Source: Pegoplata infirma (taxonomy: Eukaryota; Arthropoda; Insecta; Diptera; Anthomyiidae). Taken from it: DNA of 64,000 bases. The stretch is from NCBI GenBank assembly GCA_963921195.1, contig OY992536.1, positions 284,165,530-284,229,529 of the forward strand, read 5' to 3'. Under the pieces are notes generated by a model. The model had not been told where the DNA came from and ran no database searches. It saw only the letters and a program-made list of their open reading frames with translations. The position numbers and the translations under genes were made by a program. Below are positions 11,701-23,099 of the stretch, piece after piece; positions within the stretch are counted from its first letter, which is position 1; each line of letters opens with the position of its first letter.

Positions 11701-13723
11701 GGGTATTTTTGATTCGATGTTCTTACTTGTGTTTTAGATTTGACAAACGACATGCGCATGAGCAGCTGCTACAAAATGCAACCAAAAAAATTAAAAATTC
11801 TTAGCACATACTAAATATGTAATGATATGGAATTTAAAAATCCCACTTAAACTAAAACGAAGTGCAATGAAGTAAGTATTATTAGGGGTGGATGGATGTA
11901 GGCCTCTTTTGATCAAGTGTTACTTCCTTCTTCGCCGCCTAACATACAATGGAAATAAGTACAATATGTTTTTATTTTTGTTATTTTGAAAAATAAAGGA
12001 TCTTTAACATTCAAAACATGTATTCAAAATGTGTCAGGTCTGGAATTTTGAAAAATGTCTTTGGAAAATATGATAAACAACTATGATGACCTTTGTGTAG
12101 AAGCAAATGGCAGAGGGGAACCGAGACTCCCTGTGATATTTTGTACATTTAAAAATATTTTTTTAGTTTTGTTGATTTTGTAATTTAAATCTGTTTTCAT
12201 GTTCAAGTGTTTCCTTTTTTTTTTAAAGTTACAAGAAGCAGCTAGAAAGCAAGCAGAGCACACTTTGTTTAAGTCCTTATTTTGTTTAGTTTTCCTCCCC
12301 TCCTCCTACTCCAGCGGCTGCTGCTAACACAAGTGTTTATCTTTATTTGATCTTTAGTTTTTTTTTAGTGCGTTTTGAATGACTGAATGGTTGGTTATGT
12401 TCTTTTAACTTTAGTATTCTTCTTCATCTGCTTTTGTAATTATCCACATCATTTATTCCAAACATGTTGTCTACGATTTCACAAGTTGTTTTCTTTTCAA
12501 TGAAATGAACAAATAAATAGAATACAATTTCCAAAAGGAACGAACACCAGTCACAACCAACCATAATATTTCCAGTTGACTGCAAGAGAATACAATTTCA
12601 ATCAAAACCAAAAAAAAAAAACATGTTTGATTTGTAGGTTTTTTGTAGTTTTTTTGGTTGTGGTTCATTTTATATTTTCCAAATAAATCAATTTTAAATT
12701 TTGAAATCAATTGAGATTGCACAGCGGAGGATTTGCTAAATTTAATATCTCTAACAATAGGGGCTTGACTGACAAGCGAATAAATCAATTTCGAATTGTT
12801 GGTATGTTAAAATAATGTAAATTTAAATGAATTGAAACGTTATTGGAATTCATACTTAAAGAACCACATGTGAGGCAAATCGATTTTGTTTGAAAACATT
12901 TTTCTAAGAGTTCATTGATATAATTTTAAGTCTAGTTTAAACTTTAAAATTTTTTTTATAACATGATATTTTTAAGGCTGGTGTCTAATTAAAAAAAAAG
13001 AGAATAAGAATTACTGATTTAATTTTCCTGAGAGCAAAAGCTGACAAAAACTTGTACTCCAGCTAAGAGCTTTCAATTCAAAAACAGTTTCTTTTATTGA
13101 AAATCCCTGATGATGCTTAACGCTGATTGACCGAAATATCGAAAATAAAACAAACTTTTTAGTTAAAAATTAAAACAGTGTTTTTATTCAACAATATTTT
13201 TCAATAATTCATGATTTTCAGCCAAAGTTTTTCACCAGCTGGTGAATAAAATGTAACATAATAGTTTTTCATTAAAAAAAGTTTTTTTAGTTTTTTATTA
13301 AAAACTTTTTTTTGTTATTTTTTTCATCAATTGTCTGCAATTCCAGATCATGTTGGTAACCCTTGCGAAAAAGAAAGTATGCGGTGAGGTTGAGATTGCT
13401 TAGAGTGTTGGAAACTGTCAAAATTTATTCTGTAGAAACCGATATTTAAAATCCTACTGATGATAACACAAACTGGAATGTATGAAACCGCTATGGGAAC
13501 CAGAAATGTCTACAGTTTAAACCTTATAAAAAAAATTTATAATTTTTATTTTTTTTTTTTATAACAAAAATATTTTTATCTTATTTTGTTTTATTTTTTT
13601 TCTGTTCATTTAATTTTTTTTCAATCAAAAAAAAATTTTTTTTCATAATTTTTATCCAAAACTACTTTTTACCAAATTTTAACTTCTAACATAAAAACGT
13701 ACCATTTGCTTAACAAAAGTATA
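11701..13723. other. Mostly unique AT-rich DNA
   Basis: No supported gene. Short open frames at 12081-12263 and 12471-12788 (minus) have no domain. A small GC-richer pocket with CTCC and CTGCTG at 12295-12330 is the least AT-rich point. At 13108-13143 there is a CTGATGAT...CGAAAT sequence like the hairpin motif of 18850-19010 and 25325-25500, but here the stem between the two constants is not convincing. Confidence 0.5.
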
Positions 13724-14340
13724 ACAAGTAAAAAAGTTAAATTCGGCCTTGCCAAATGTAGTAATACCCTCCACAATTTCAAAAAGATTATTGCAAAAAA
13801 CTTTATTTAAAAGGAAATTACTTTTGAAAAAAAAAAAAATTAAACAAAAAATTCCGCGAAAAAAAATTTTGGTAAAAAAAAAATCCGCGATTTTTTCTTT
13901 TTTTTTTTTTGTCAAAAAATATGTTCGTACTTTTTTAAATTCCATTTGGTGTTCAAATATGTTCACATATTTCAATCAGAAGCCGAATTAAAGCATTTTG
14001 TATTTTTAGGTTATGTTGAATGTACTGAAATTTTTGAGATGTGCTTACATTTCGTTCATAACTTTTGAACCGCTGAACCGATATCGCTCAAATGCAATAC
14101 CAAACTTTTCGGGATAACTTCCAATAAATATGTTAAGTTTCAGTCATCTCTGTGCAATATTTTGTCCGTGACAGTATTTTCCACAGACAGACAGACGGAC
14201 ATCGCTAGAATGTCTTAAAATCGATCGGGCATCATGAATATACTATATACTTTATGGGGTCCCATACCGATATTTTGATGAGTTACAAACGGAATGACAA
14301 ACTTATATATACCCTCTATCACTAAGTGGAGGGTATAAAA
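13724..14340 (+). mobile_element. HINE-like element, common type, full copy
   Basis: Opens with ACAAGTAAAAAAGTTAAATT and the short palindrome CGGCCTTGCC, then TAATACCCTCCACAAT, and closes with ACTAAGTGGAGGGTATAAAA. The middle has GAACCGCTGAACCGATATCG and the purine tract of CAGACAGACGG at about 14190, the reverse of (GTCY)n. Structure without TIRs, a subterminal short inverted repeat, a (GTCY)n tract and a closing GAGGGTATA palindrome fits the DINE-1/HINE group of non-autonomous Helentrons; this assignment is inference from structure. No coding sequence. Confidence 0.8.
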
Positions 14341-15147
14341 ACAAGTAAGAAAATTATAGTGAATCATGACCGCCCATATAATACCCTACACCAGAGTTTC
14401 CCGGAAAATGGGTCCCATGGACCGATTAGATCTATATGTTGTCAAATCTTTAGTAAGTGTAAAAAACACTCACAAACCAAATTTAAGTGAAATATGCTTC
14501 TATTTGTTGACCATAAACCGCTGTAACTGAATATCGGGCGAAATTTTTACAAGGGGCCTAAGTCCAAAACTGGTCCGATGATTATCAGATTTGATAAGGT
14601 TATTTAAGTACGCTTTTAACATACACAAACAAAATTTTAATTAAATATTTTCTGTTTTCATGAAATTTGAGAGATTTATGTGAAAATCGGGAAGGTGGTT
14701 TGTATGGGGGCTACAAGAACTGGTCCGATTCCTTTAAAATTTGGAATGGTGGTTTGTGAAGACGAAACACGTTTACCGGCCAAATATACCTATTATAATA
14801 CGGGTATTAGAGTCATTTAAGCCAAAACTAAAGAGGACCTTTGTATGGGGGTTAGGTCTAAATATGGACCGATTTTTTCCAATTTCAACAGGCTTCGTCC
14901 TTGGGCCAAGAAAGGCTTAAGTTTCAAATTTAAAGTAAATTGATTTAAAATTGCGACCTGTATCGTGTTTACACCGTTTACATGGACAGACAGACAGACA
15001 GACGGACGGACATCGCTAAATCGACTCAAAAAGTGATTCTGAGTCGATCGGTATACTTAAAGGTGGGTCTCGGACCAATATTTCGGGTAGTTACAAACAT
15101 CAGCACAAACTCATTATACCCTGTACCACAGTGTGGTGTAGGGTATA
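14341..15147 (+). mobile_element. HINE-like element, second subfamily
   Basis: Begins at the exact end of the previous copy with ACAAGTAAGAAAATTATAGT and ends GTGTGGTGTAGGGTATAACA. The interior reads GGGGGCTACAAGAACTGGTC and carries the CAGACAGACAGACGGACGG tract at about 14985-15010. The head-to-tail join without spacer is typical of DINE-1-like elements that insert next to one another. Confidence 0.75.
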
Positions 15148-15390
15148 ACAAGTGAGAGTGTTAAATTCGACTGTGCCGAATCTATAATACCGTCCAACAT
15201 ATAAAAAACAAGTAAAAAAGTTATAGTCGGTCAAGACCGACCATATGATACCCTAAACCAGTGTTTTCTGGAAAATGGGTCTCAAGTCCAAACATGGACC
15301 GTTTGAATTTATCTTTTACGTCACATTTAAATATTAGAAACGAAAAATTATTGGGCGTTACGCTTTACGCAACGCAATTTGATTCAGGTT
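15148..15390 (+). mobile_element. Two more HINE-like heads in tandem, truncated
   Basis: A 60-bp head at 15148-15207 (ACAAGTGAGAGTGTTAAATT, then CTGTGCCGAATCTATAATAC) is followed at 15208 by another head of the second subfamily (AAAAAAGTTATAGTCGGTCA) that loses similarity near 15390. With 13724-15147 this gives four consecutive heads. Confidence 0.7.
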
Positions 15391-15530
15391 GGACTAGAGT
15401 TTGCAAAACGATTAAAATCGTAATCGTAGTCGCGATTAATCGCACCATTTAATCGTAATCGTAATCGGCAAAAAAATCATGCGATTACGATTAATCATTT
15501 TATATCAAATTTATTGTTTTGATAACGAAT
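15391..15530. repeat. Cluster of ATTAATCG/CGATTA repeats, possible hAT end
   Basis: Starts near TAGAGTTTGCAAAACGATTA and is dense in TCGTAATCG and CGATTAATC in both orientations. Multiple short subterminal repeats next to a TAGAG end are usual for hAT transposons; no second end or target duplication was found. Confidence 0.4.
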
Positions 15531-15589
15531 TTAATATATAATGTGAAAAATTTCCTCCAAAAAAATTTGGAATTTTGAAAAAAGTTCAA

Positions 15590-16240
15590 AAATATAAATA
15601 ATTTGCGATATATTTTATTGATTTTGGCATGCTGAATATCAAAAATTTTCTAAATCGATCGCACGGTTTTCGAGATATCGCTATTTAAAACTCAAAAAAT
15701 ATCCAAAAGTAACATTCAAGAAATTACAAATTTTTTTTCATTGACCCTTTTATAAAACTTAAAAAAAAAACTGTTATTAAAACTTGATTTGAGCCAAATC
15801 GGATTATTTAAAACCGCCCAGCTTTTCGATCGATTTTTTTAATTTTTCGAAAGTTTTCCAAAAATCTAAAGTTTTTATCGAAAGGCCCCACAGGTTCAAA
15901 TGATCGGATTCGACTTAAATTAATTAAGGGGAAAAAATATTGAGATTTAACAAAAAAAAAAAAAAAATTGGACGTTGGAAAGCCGCCATTTTTTGCAAAT
16001 TTCGAATTATATCTCAAAACCCGCTTGACCAATTTTTGTTTATATTCACATTTTTTGCTTATAAGCATAGCAAGACGTATTTTTTAATTTTCAAATATCT
16101 AAAACTTTGATCGCCGCTAGGCGTAGCTACGTAGATACGGGTTAACATAATTCGATTGGCCTCAAATTTGTACCCCAAATATAAATATATTGTGCTCGAT
16201 TCGGGAGCACTATTTCACTATTCACCTAATTTTTAAAAAT
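15590..16240. repeat. Diverged member of the 300-bp ATATCTCGAAAACCG family
   Basis: Contains CGGTTTTCGAGATATCGCTA (minus orientation) and, further on, GCCGCCATTTTTTGCAAATT and ATATCTCAAAACCCGCTTGA, which are the landmarks of the tandem units at 26480-27680. No coding sequence. Confidence 0.6.
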
Positions 16241-16300
16241 TTGATATCCTTTCGAATTTTAAGATTTTTAAATTTTTATCATGTAATTATTGAAAACTCT

Positions 16301-16871
16301 GATTAATTTTTATTAATAAATAAAAATTGTTTTATTCGACCTTTAAAATATATTATATTTTGTGAGGATGTTTATTCTGGCTCGAGGTCATTATTTTCTT
16401 TACTAATTAAAACCATGATATTCTCATAGTATAATTTTCAAGAAAATTATTTTTTGTTTTAAATTTATTTATGTTGGTCATTTTTGCAAGACTTAATCGA
16501 CACGTGTTTCGGAATTTGTCAAGATTCCATTGTCAAGATTATTTAGCAAAAATAGAAACGATATACTACAAAGTAGCAAACGAGTCTAATGACAAATCGT
16601 TTTTGCACAAACTAAAACATTAATACATATTCGACTCTATCCACAATGTGAATTAGAAAGACGAAGAAATTGTACTATGCTAGTAAGTAACAATTGTCAA
16701 TAACCAACAAAAATATTTAAAACATTTTACATACGATAGTCCATTGGACTACAACAATATGTTTTTTGTTGCTGTGAATGAAATTATACCATTATTAGGG
16801 CTATTCATCACAAAATATAATATTTTAAAGGTCGAATAAAACAATTTTTATTTATTAATAAAAATTAATCA
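16301..16871. repeat. Inverted-repeat element with CTCGAG block and hairpin motif
   Basis: A block of about 62 bp at 16301-16366 (ending TTTTATTCGACCTTTAAAAT) returns as its reverse complement at 16808-16871. Inside lies the CTCGAGGTCATTATTTTCTT block near 16382 that recurs at 25628, 26430 and 49808. Near 16500-16545 the minus strand reads TTGACAAT, a GGAAT/ATTCC stem and CCGAAACACG, repeated at 25745-25790. Inverted terminal blocks and a hairpin followed by CGAAA recall Penelope-like elements with hammerhead-type motifs, but there is no protein to prove it. Confidence 0.5.
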
Positions 16872-18340
16872 GCAAATCAATTTTCTTTTGTATTATCTAT
16901 TGAGGAAATTGACCACAATTACAATTTTGCTTTATCATATGAGGTTGCCGAAGTTTTTTTATTCGGTTGACCATTAACTTTGTCATATTACAAGAGTTTA
17001 ATAGTAATAATTTGAAATATCTAAAAAAAAATTGTATCAGGAAGTCTGTCTTAAATGCAATTAACAAGCCATAATAAATACATAATCAGATAAAATTTAC
17101 AAATTAATAAATTAATTATAAAGATAATAAAACTATAAACCAACCAGTATTTTCAAGAGATTAAAGTATTAAAAAAACGGCAGAAAAAAAAAATTTCAAC
17201 ATAATTTTTATAAAATAATGTTGTAGAAAGAAATGCAGGTGATTTCTTGGCAAAACATAAGAAAATATTATATAAATAAACTTTATAGAAAATAAAATTA
17301 AAACATTTTAAGAGATGAATAGGTCAAATTATAAAAAAGTGCAAAAACAATTTTACCCAAAAGTAAAGTATACTTTTAGGGGTTTTTAAGACTTAATATA
17401 TAAAGCATACTTTAAGGCATTAAATAAAAAATTATATTGTACCCCATTATTTTAAACACAAATTTTAAGTTTATTAAACATATTGTTTTAATTACTAAAA
17501 ATTAATGAAGCATATATAGTGTAATTTTTTTGTAAAGCAACCCTTTTAAAAATGTTGTAATAGATCTTCCCAAGAACAAAACCAAAACAGCTGTTGAAAT
17601 TTTTTCTCATTTTTTTTATTATCTATCTAAAATTTCCATAATATTAGATGATTTGTTCCATGAAGCCATTGATAAATGTCTTTTTTAATGAATTTTTATA
17701 CCATTTCAGTACTAATAACTAAATGACAATGAAACCAAACAAATTTATTGACAAATATAAATGTCTACACTTCATAATTAGAGAAGTCATTAAAAAAAAT
17801 TTAAATGAAAACAGCATCAGAGCTCATCAGCACATCTTGATGATGTAAATGATGACAATTTCTTTAGAGAAATTTTGAAATTTGTTTCACGAAAAAACCC
17901 CATTTTTATTTAACAAATAAAACTATTAAATTACAACATAATAACTTGTTAAATATTCATTTAACAATACAAGAACCCTGGCATTTCAAACGTTTCTTTT
18001 CTTGTTAGAGGCAAATAATGTCATTATATTAAAAAAATAAAACACCAAGACTAAAAAGATATTTAAAATGCAAGTGAAAATTAGACACCTACTGTGAAGG
18101 CGCCCTCCTTCTAAGTGAAGTTGACTTGACACACACACAATCCACCAACCAACCAACCATCTCATCTACTTAACATTTTTATAGTCAAACAAACAAACAG
18201 ACTAATAAGTATTCAAACCACGGAAGGAACATAATAAAAATACATAAAATTTGACACCTCTCTTGACTCTTTTGCTACAGTCTATTCCAAATAGCAGCAA
18301 TTCAAAAAAAACGCATTTATACGGAAAAATTATTGTAAAC
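16872..18340. other. AT-rich DNA, mostly unique
   Basis: No gene. A moderately GC-richer stretch at 18080-18210 has ACACAC and AACCAACC simple repeats. No array or transposon end seen. Confidence 0.5.
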
Positions 18341-18361
18341 AAACACTTGGTTGCATTTGTA

Positions 18362-18757
18362 CACTCAAAGAATTATGTAGGTAAATTCCAGTGAATATTC
18401 ACTTAAAACAAATGAAATTTTATTTAAAAACCATTCCACTGTTTTTTCAGTTAAAATAAAAGCACATTGCAGTCAATTTTAAATGTTAATTTAATGACTA
18501 ACCAAAACATTAAAAAACTAGTGAATATTCAGTTATTTTGTATTGAAAAACAGTAAAACTTTAGAAGAAATTTTTTACTGCCGAAATTAAATGTAACAGA
18601 AAATTCGTTTTTAATACAGTAAATTATTTTTTTTAAACTACAGAAACAGTAAAAAAATTAAATCCATTATAAAATAAGTGAATTTTCTTTTAAAATGACT
18701 TTACTGATTACTTTTTAAAATAACCTACAAACAGTTAATGACATAATTTTCTTAGTG
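18362..18757. mobile_element. MITE with CACTCAAAGAATTATGT end, TA duplication
   Basis: The left end CACTCAAAGAATTATGT and the right end ACATAATTTTCTTAGTG are imperfect inverted repeats, each flanked by TA (18360-18361 and 18758-18759). The interior repeats GTGAATATTCACT and AAAACAGTAAA. The end resembles the CACTCAAAATAAT family at 55222-60198, so it may be a distant member. No protein. Confidence 0.6.
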
Positions 18758-18849
18758 TAACGTAGGAGAAAAACGGCAAAACTCAGAAATATTTTAGAAA
18801 ATACAAGAAACTTAATTTTGTTTTTATTCAAACTTTAATTATAAAAATA

Positions 18850-19010
18850 AAATGTTTGAGCTCGAGGCTTGGATTTTTTAATTAAAATTCTTCTTTATTT
18901 ATTCCCAATATTTCGCCACTCTTTGAGTAGCATCCTCAGGGAGTATAGTTGGATAAATAAAGAAGAATTATATTTAAAAAAAATCCAGGCCTCGAGCTCG
19001 AACAAAACAA
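18850..19010. repeat. Palindromic fragment with CTCGAGGC ends and hairpin motif
   Basis: AGCTCGAGGCTTGGATTTTT at 18860 and AAATCCAGGCCTCGAGCT at 18982-19000 are inverted. On the minus strand the middle reads CTGAGGAT, a 7-bp stem GCTACTC/GAGTGGC with loop AAA, then GAAATATTGGG. The same frame with other stem bases occurs at 25325 and 25450. Confidence 0.65.
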
Positions 19011-19481
19011 AAACAATTCATTTGTTACGCTTTTTACACTTAAGAAATACACTATTTTAATAATTATTTAAATTAATGATTTTTATCTACGGCCACCAAA
19101 TGAGGCGGGTGGAAAAAATGTAATAACCCGACTAAAAATAAATATACAGGTCCATATATAATTTGAAATTGAGCCATATATAATTTAATATGGCACAACA
19201 CGTATTTGGATAAAATAAGATGATGAAATTGGTGGATCAAAATAGCTTAAAATTTGTTATATTATATTAAATATGATCGTTTTTGATCCGAATATTGGGT
19301 TTATCTAATTTGATATAATTGTATATAATTTTATATCATAAGATTAAATATGGAGAATTTTGCATAAAATATATTTTTTATCTCATAATTTTCAAGTTTT
19401 TTCTGGAAAAAGCAAAAAAAAAAAAGAAAAAAAAAAAAAAATTGTGTCCGGGACTTAGAAATTAAAAAAAAAAGAAATTTT
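19011..19481. other. AT-rich DNA, nothing recognised
   Basis: No gene. TATATAATTT repeats and a long A run before 19441. Confidence 0.45.
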
Positions 19482-20076
19482 AACAAGTAAAAAAGTTAAA
19501 TTCGGCCTTGCCGAATGTAGTGATACCCTCCACAATTTCAAAAAGATTTTTGCAAAAAACTTTATTTAAGAGGAAATCACTTGAAAAGATTTTTTTTTTT
19601 TTTTAACTTCCGCGAAAAAAAATTTAAAAAAAATTCGCTATTTTTTTTTTTTGTCAAAAAAATATGTTCGTACTTGTTTAAATACCATTTGGTGTTTAAT
19701 TATGTTCACATATGTCAACCAGCAGCCGATTTAAAGCATTTTGTATTTTTAGGTTATGTTGAATTAACTAAAATTTTTGAGGTGTCCTTACATTTTCATT
19801 CATAACTTTTGAACCGCTGAACCGATATCGCTCAAATGCAATACCAAACTTCTCGGGAGAACTTCCAACAAATATGTTAAGTTTCAGTCATCTCCGTGCA
19901 ATAGTTTGGCCGTGATCACCATTTCCACAGACAGACAGATAGACGGACATCGCTAGAATGTCTTAAAATCGATCGGGAATCATGAATATATATACTTAAT
20001 GGGATCCCAGACCGATATTTCGATGAGTTACAAACGGAATGACAAACTTATATATACCCTCTATCACTAAGTGGAT
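19482..20076 (+). mobile_element. HINE-like element, common type
   Basis: Starts AACAAGTAAAAAAGTTAAAT and ends at ATCACTAAGTGGATG, where the usual closing GGGTATA is damaged. Same order of landmarks as the copy at 13724. Confidence 0.8.
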
Positions 20077-20330
20077 GATAGATGAAAACATTTTAAAATT
20101 GGTAGAACGGTTTTCGAGATATCGCTATTTTAAATTTCGAAAAAATGGCGGGTTTTTTTAACCCAATTCGCCCTTCTATCAAAGTTTGGGTTTTTTTTAG
20201 AAAATTTTCACCAAAAACTCTAAGCTTTGATCGAAGGGCGCCATGGGTTAAACATGTTCTGATTTGGCTCAAATTAAGTTCAAATGAAAGTTGTCTCAAG
20301 CTCAGTGGAAAAAAATTTAGATTTTTTTTT
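20077..20330. repeat. 300-bp ATATCTCGAAAACCG family, single unit
   Basis: GGTTTTCGAGATATCGCTAT near 20109, CTTTGATCGAAGGGCGCCAT near 20224 and TTGGCTCAAATTAAGTTCAA near 20264 match the units at 26480-27680. Confidence 0.65.
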
Positions 20331-21161
20331 TATACCCTCCACTCTAGTGATAGAGGGTATATATAAGTTTGTCATTCCGTGTGTAACACCTCGAAATATT
20401 GGTCTAAGACCCCATAAAGTATATAAATTCATGATCCTCGATCGATTTTAAGACGATCTAGCGATGTCCTTCGGTCTGTCTGTCTGTTGAAAACACGCTA
20501 ACTTTTGAAAGACTTTACGGAGGTTCCTGAAGTTTGGCATATGTGTTGGGCATTTACCTGGTCAGGTTGTTATTACAATCCAGCGAAATCGGTCCAGTGG
20601 TTCAAAAGTTATGAGCAAAAGACTGAATTTCGGCAAGGGTTTTTCGTGAATTTACGAGATAAAACACACGTTAACTATCGAAATACAATTCTGAGGATGC
20701 TGAAGCTTGCCATATATATTTGCCGTTCCTCTGGCCTCGTTTGTTTTGAATTTCAGCCAGATCGGTCTAGTGGTTCAAAATTTATTAGCAAAACCGTGAA
20801 TTTCAGATTAGTTTCACCTTAAATTCATGAGTGGAAAACCGGGTAAACATGTTTTAAAAATATTGGTAAGTCACAAAAATATTTTACAACGTACTTTTGT
20901 CACTCAAAAATATTTTTAAACTAAAAAAAAAAAATCGAAAAAAATTTTATACTCAAAAAAAAATTAAAAACCAAAAAAAAAAATTTGTAAATTATTATTT
21001 ATTTTTTTTTTTAAATTTCTTAAAAACAAAGTTTTTTTACACAAAACAAAAATTTATCAAAAATGTTATTTTTTCACGTTAGAAAATTTACTATCAATTA
21101 AAAGGGCATTGTGGAGGATATTCATAGATTCGGCCAAGTCGAATTAAACTTTTCTACTTGT
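20331..21161 (-). mobile_element. HINE-like element, long subfamily
   Basis: Runs from TATACCCTCCACTCTAGTGA to TCGAATTAAACTTTTCTACT. It has the GTCTGTCTGTCTG tract near 20475 and the AATCGGTCCAGTGGTTCAAA phrase, matching the copy at 10411-11258. It is followed directly by another copy. Confidence 0.75.
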
Positions 21162-21655
21162 TTATACCCTCCACTTAGTGATAGAGGGTATATATAAGTT
21201 TGTCATTCCGTTTGTAACTCATCGAAAAATCGGTCTGGGACCCCATAAAGTATATATATTTATGATCCCCGATCGATTTTAATACATTCTAGCGATGTCC
21301 GTCTGTCAGTCTGTCTGTGGAAATGGTGATCACGACCAAAACACTACACCGATATTACAGAAACTTAACATAATTATTGGAAGAAGTTCTGAGAAGTTTG
21401 GTATTGCATTTGAGCAATATCGGTTCAGCGGTTCAAAAGTTATGAACGAAAATGTAAGGACACCTCAAAAATTTTAGTACATTCAACATAACCTAAAAAT
21501 ACAAAATGCTTTAATTCGGCTGCTGATTGACATATGTGAACATAATTGAACACCAAATGGTATTTAAACAAGTACAAACATATTTTTGGCAAAAAAAAAA
21601 TAAATCGCGGATTTTTTTTTTACCAAAATTTTTTTTTTCGCGGAATTTTTTTTTT
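21162..21655 (-). mobile_element. HINE-like element, common type, 5' end lost
   Basis: Starts TTTATACCCTCCACTTAGTG immediately after the previous copy and is colinear with the common type to about CGCGGAATTT at 21645. The opening end is replaced by a 300-bp family unit. Confidence 0.75.
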
Positions 21656-21905
21656 TAATTTCTTGAACGTAGGAAATTCCCGTTAATTTTTTGACAAATT
21701 TCAAATGGCGGTGTCTCAAAAGGTGCTGGACCGATTTCAGAAATTTGATATTCGCATTCAGCAAGCAAAAATTAATAAAAACAATATTTTAAAAAGCCAA
21801 AATTTTGGAGGAATTTTTACAAAAATTCTAAATTTTGATCGGATTTGGCTCAAATTAAGTAATATAAACATTCGTTTTCATTTATGCATAGTCGATTGTA
21901 CTTAA
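21656..21905 (+). repeat. 300-bp ATATCTCGAAAACCG family, single unit
   Basis: CTTGAACGTAGGAAATTCCC, AAATTTCAAATGGCG and TTGGCTCAAATTAAG follow in the same order as in 27070-27350. Confidence 0.65.
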
Positions 21906-22394
21906 TTTTATGATAAACACATTCATATAAAGAGTTATTGGGTTCCTTTTTTGTCTTCTTATTGTTAGTCAAAAGTATGAAAGTCTTCTTGTCTTCTAAA
22001 CAGCAGGAGAGGGTCTAAAACCTAAAATACTAATTTAATCATCATTGTTTTTATTACAAATTATATGTTTGTTTATGTTTGCAGTAGGGTACACTCGTGT
22101 AAACTCTTCGAATGCGGGAGTTGTTTTTTTCTATACACAAAATTTTATTTTCGCACTTAACTGTACTTAAGGGATATTAAAAAAAAAAGGGGGAACTGAT
22201 TGTTTATTTTTTTAAAGATTTTTTTTTTTATTTTTTTAAATATAAAATTTAGAACATAAATTAAGTTGGCTCCTCCTTATCATGCGTTTGTGGGAGGTCA
22301 GTTTTGGTGAGGTATTGCCAATTTAGAAAATAAAAATATCAGCTTAAATTTGTTCTTAAAATTGAACATCAAAAATCAGTCTTACAAATTAAAT
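21906..22394. other. AT-rich DNA, nothing recognised
   Basis: No gene, no array; A and T runs at 22180-22240. Confidence 0.5.
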
Positions 22395-22862
22395 TATAAA
22401 AATAAAATGTTTCAGCTCGAGGCCTGGACAACTTTCATATAGAAAAAGTCTCAGATTCTGAGACATTTTTCGTATAGAAAAAATTTTAGATTCTAAAGCA
22501 TTTTTCGTATAGAGTCTCAGATTCTGAGACATTATGGAAATATGGAAAAAGTCTCAGATTCTGAGACATTTTTCGTATAGAAAAAGTTTTAGATTTTACA
22601 ACATTTTAGTATTGAAGAAGTTTCAGATCTGAGACGTTTTTCGTATAAAAAAAATCTCACATACTGAGACATTTTTCGTACAAAAATATTCGAGGATTAT
22701 GATAAAAATATTCTCAAATAAAGAAATTATCGCAGGTTTTGAGGAATTTTCTATAGAAAAAATTTCAGATTCTGAATCATTTTTCAAATAGAAAAAGTTT
22801 CATATTTAGAGACATTTTTCGTATAGGAAAAGTCTCAGATTCTGAGATAGAAAAGGTCTCAT
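22395..22862 (+). repeat. Decayed 37-bp palindromic minisatellite next to a CTCGAGGC block
   Basis: The block ATGTTTCAGCTCGAGGCC at 22409 repeats the one at 18850. It is followed by about ten diverged units of AGTCTCAGATTCTGAGACAT with CGTATAG in place of CTATATAG. Confidence 0.8.
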
Positions 22863-23099
22863 TAAAACCAATTGTTCTACACAAACATCATGGTTTTAGT
22901 AAGTAAAGAAAAATTACCTCGAGCTAGAATATCCATACTCAAAAAATTTTTTTTAATTTCTTTATGTCTTAAAACAAGTAACAAACATGAGTTTAATATG
23001 TACCAAAAAAAAATTTTTTTTGTCATGCGAAATTTTACTTTCCCCGCCATACCTTAAAGCGGTCCAGGGTCCCCCGACCTATATTTTGTTGCGTTACAA
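22863..23099. mobile_element. CTCGAG fragment and a HINE-like closing part
   Basis: 22863-22950 is a reverse copy of the CTCGAGGTCATT block. Near 22975-23030 and 23060-23099 phrases such as GTTGCGTTACAAACGGAATG match the last part of HINE-like elements. Confidence 0.5.
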
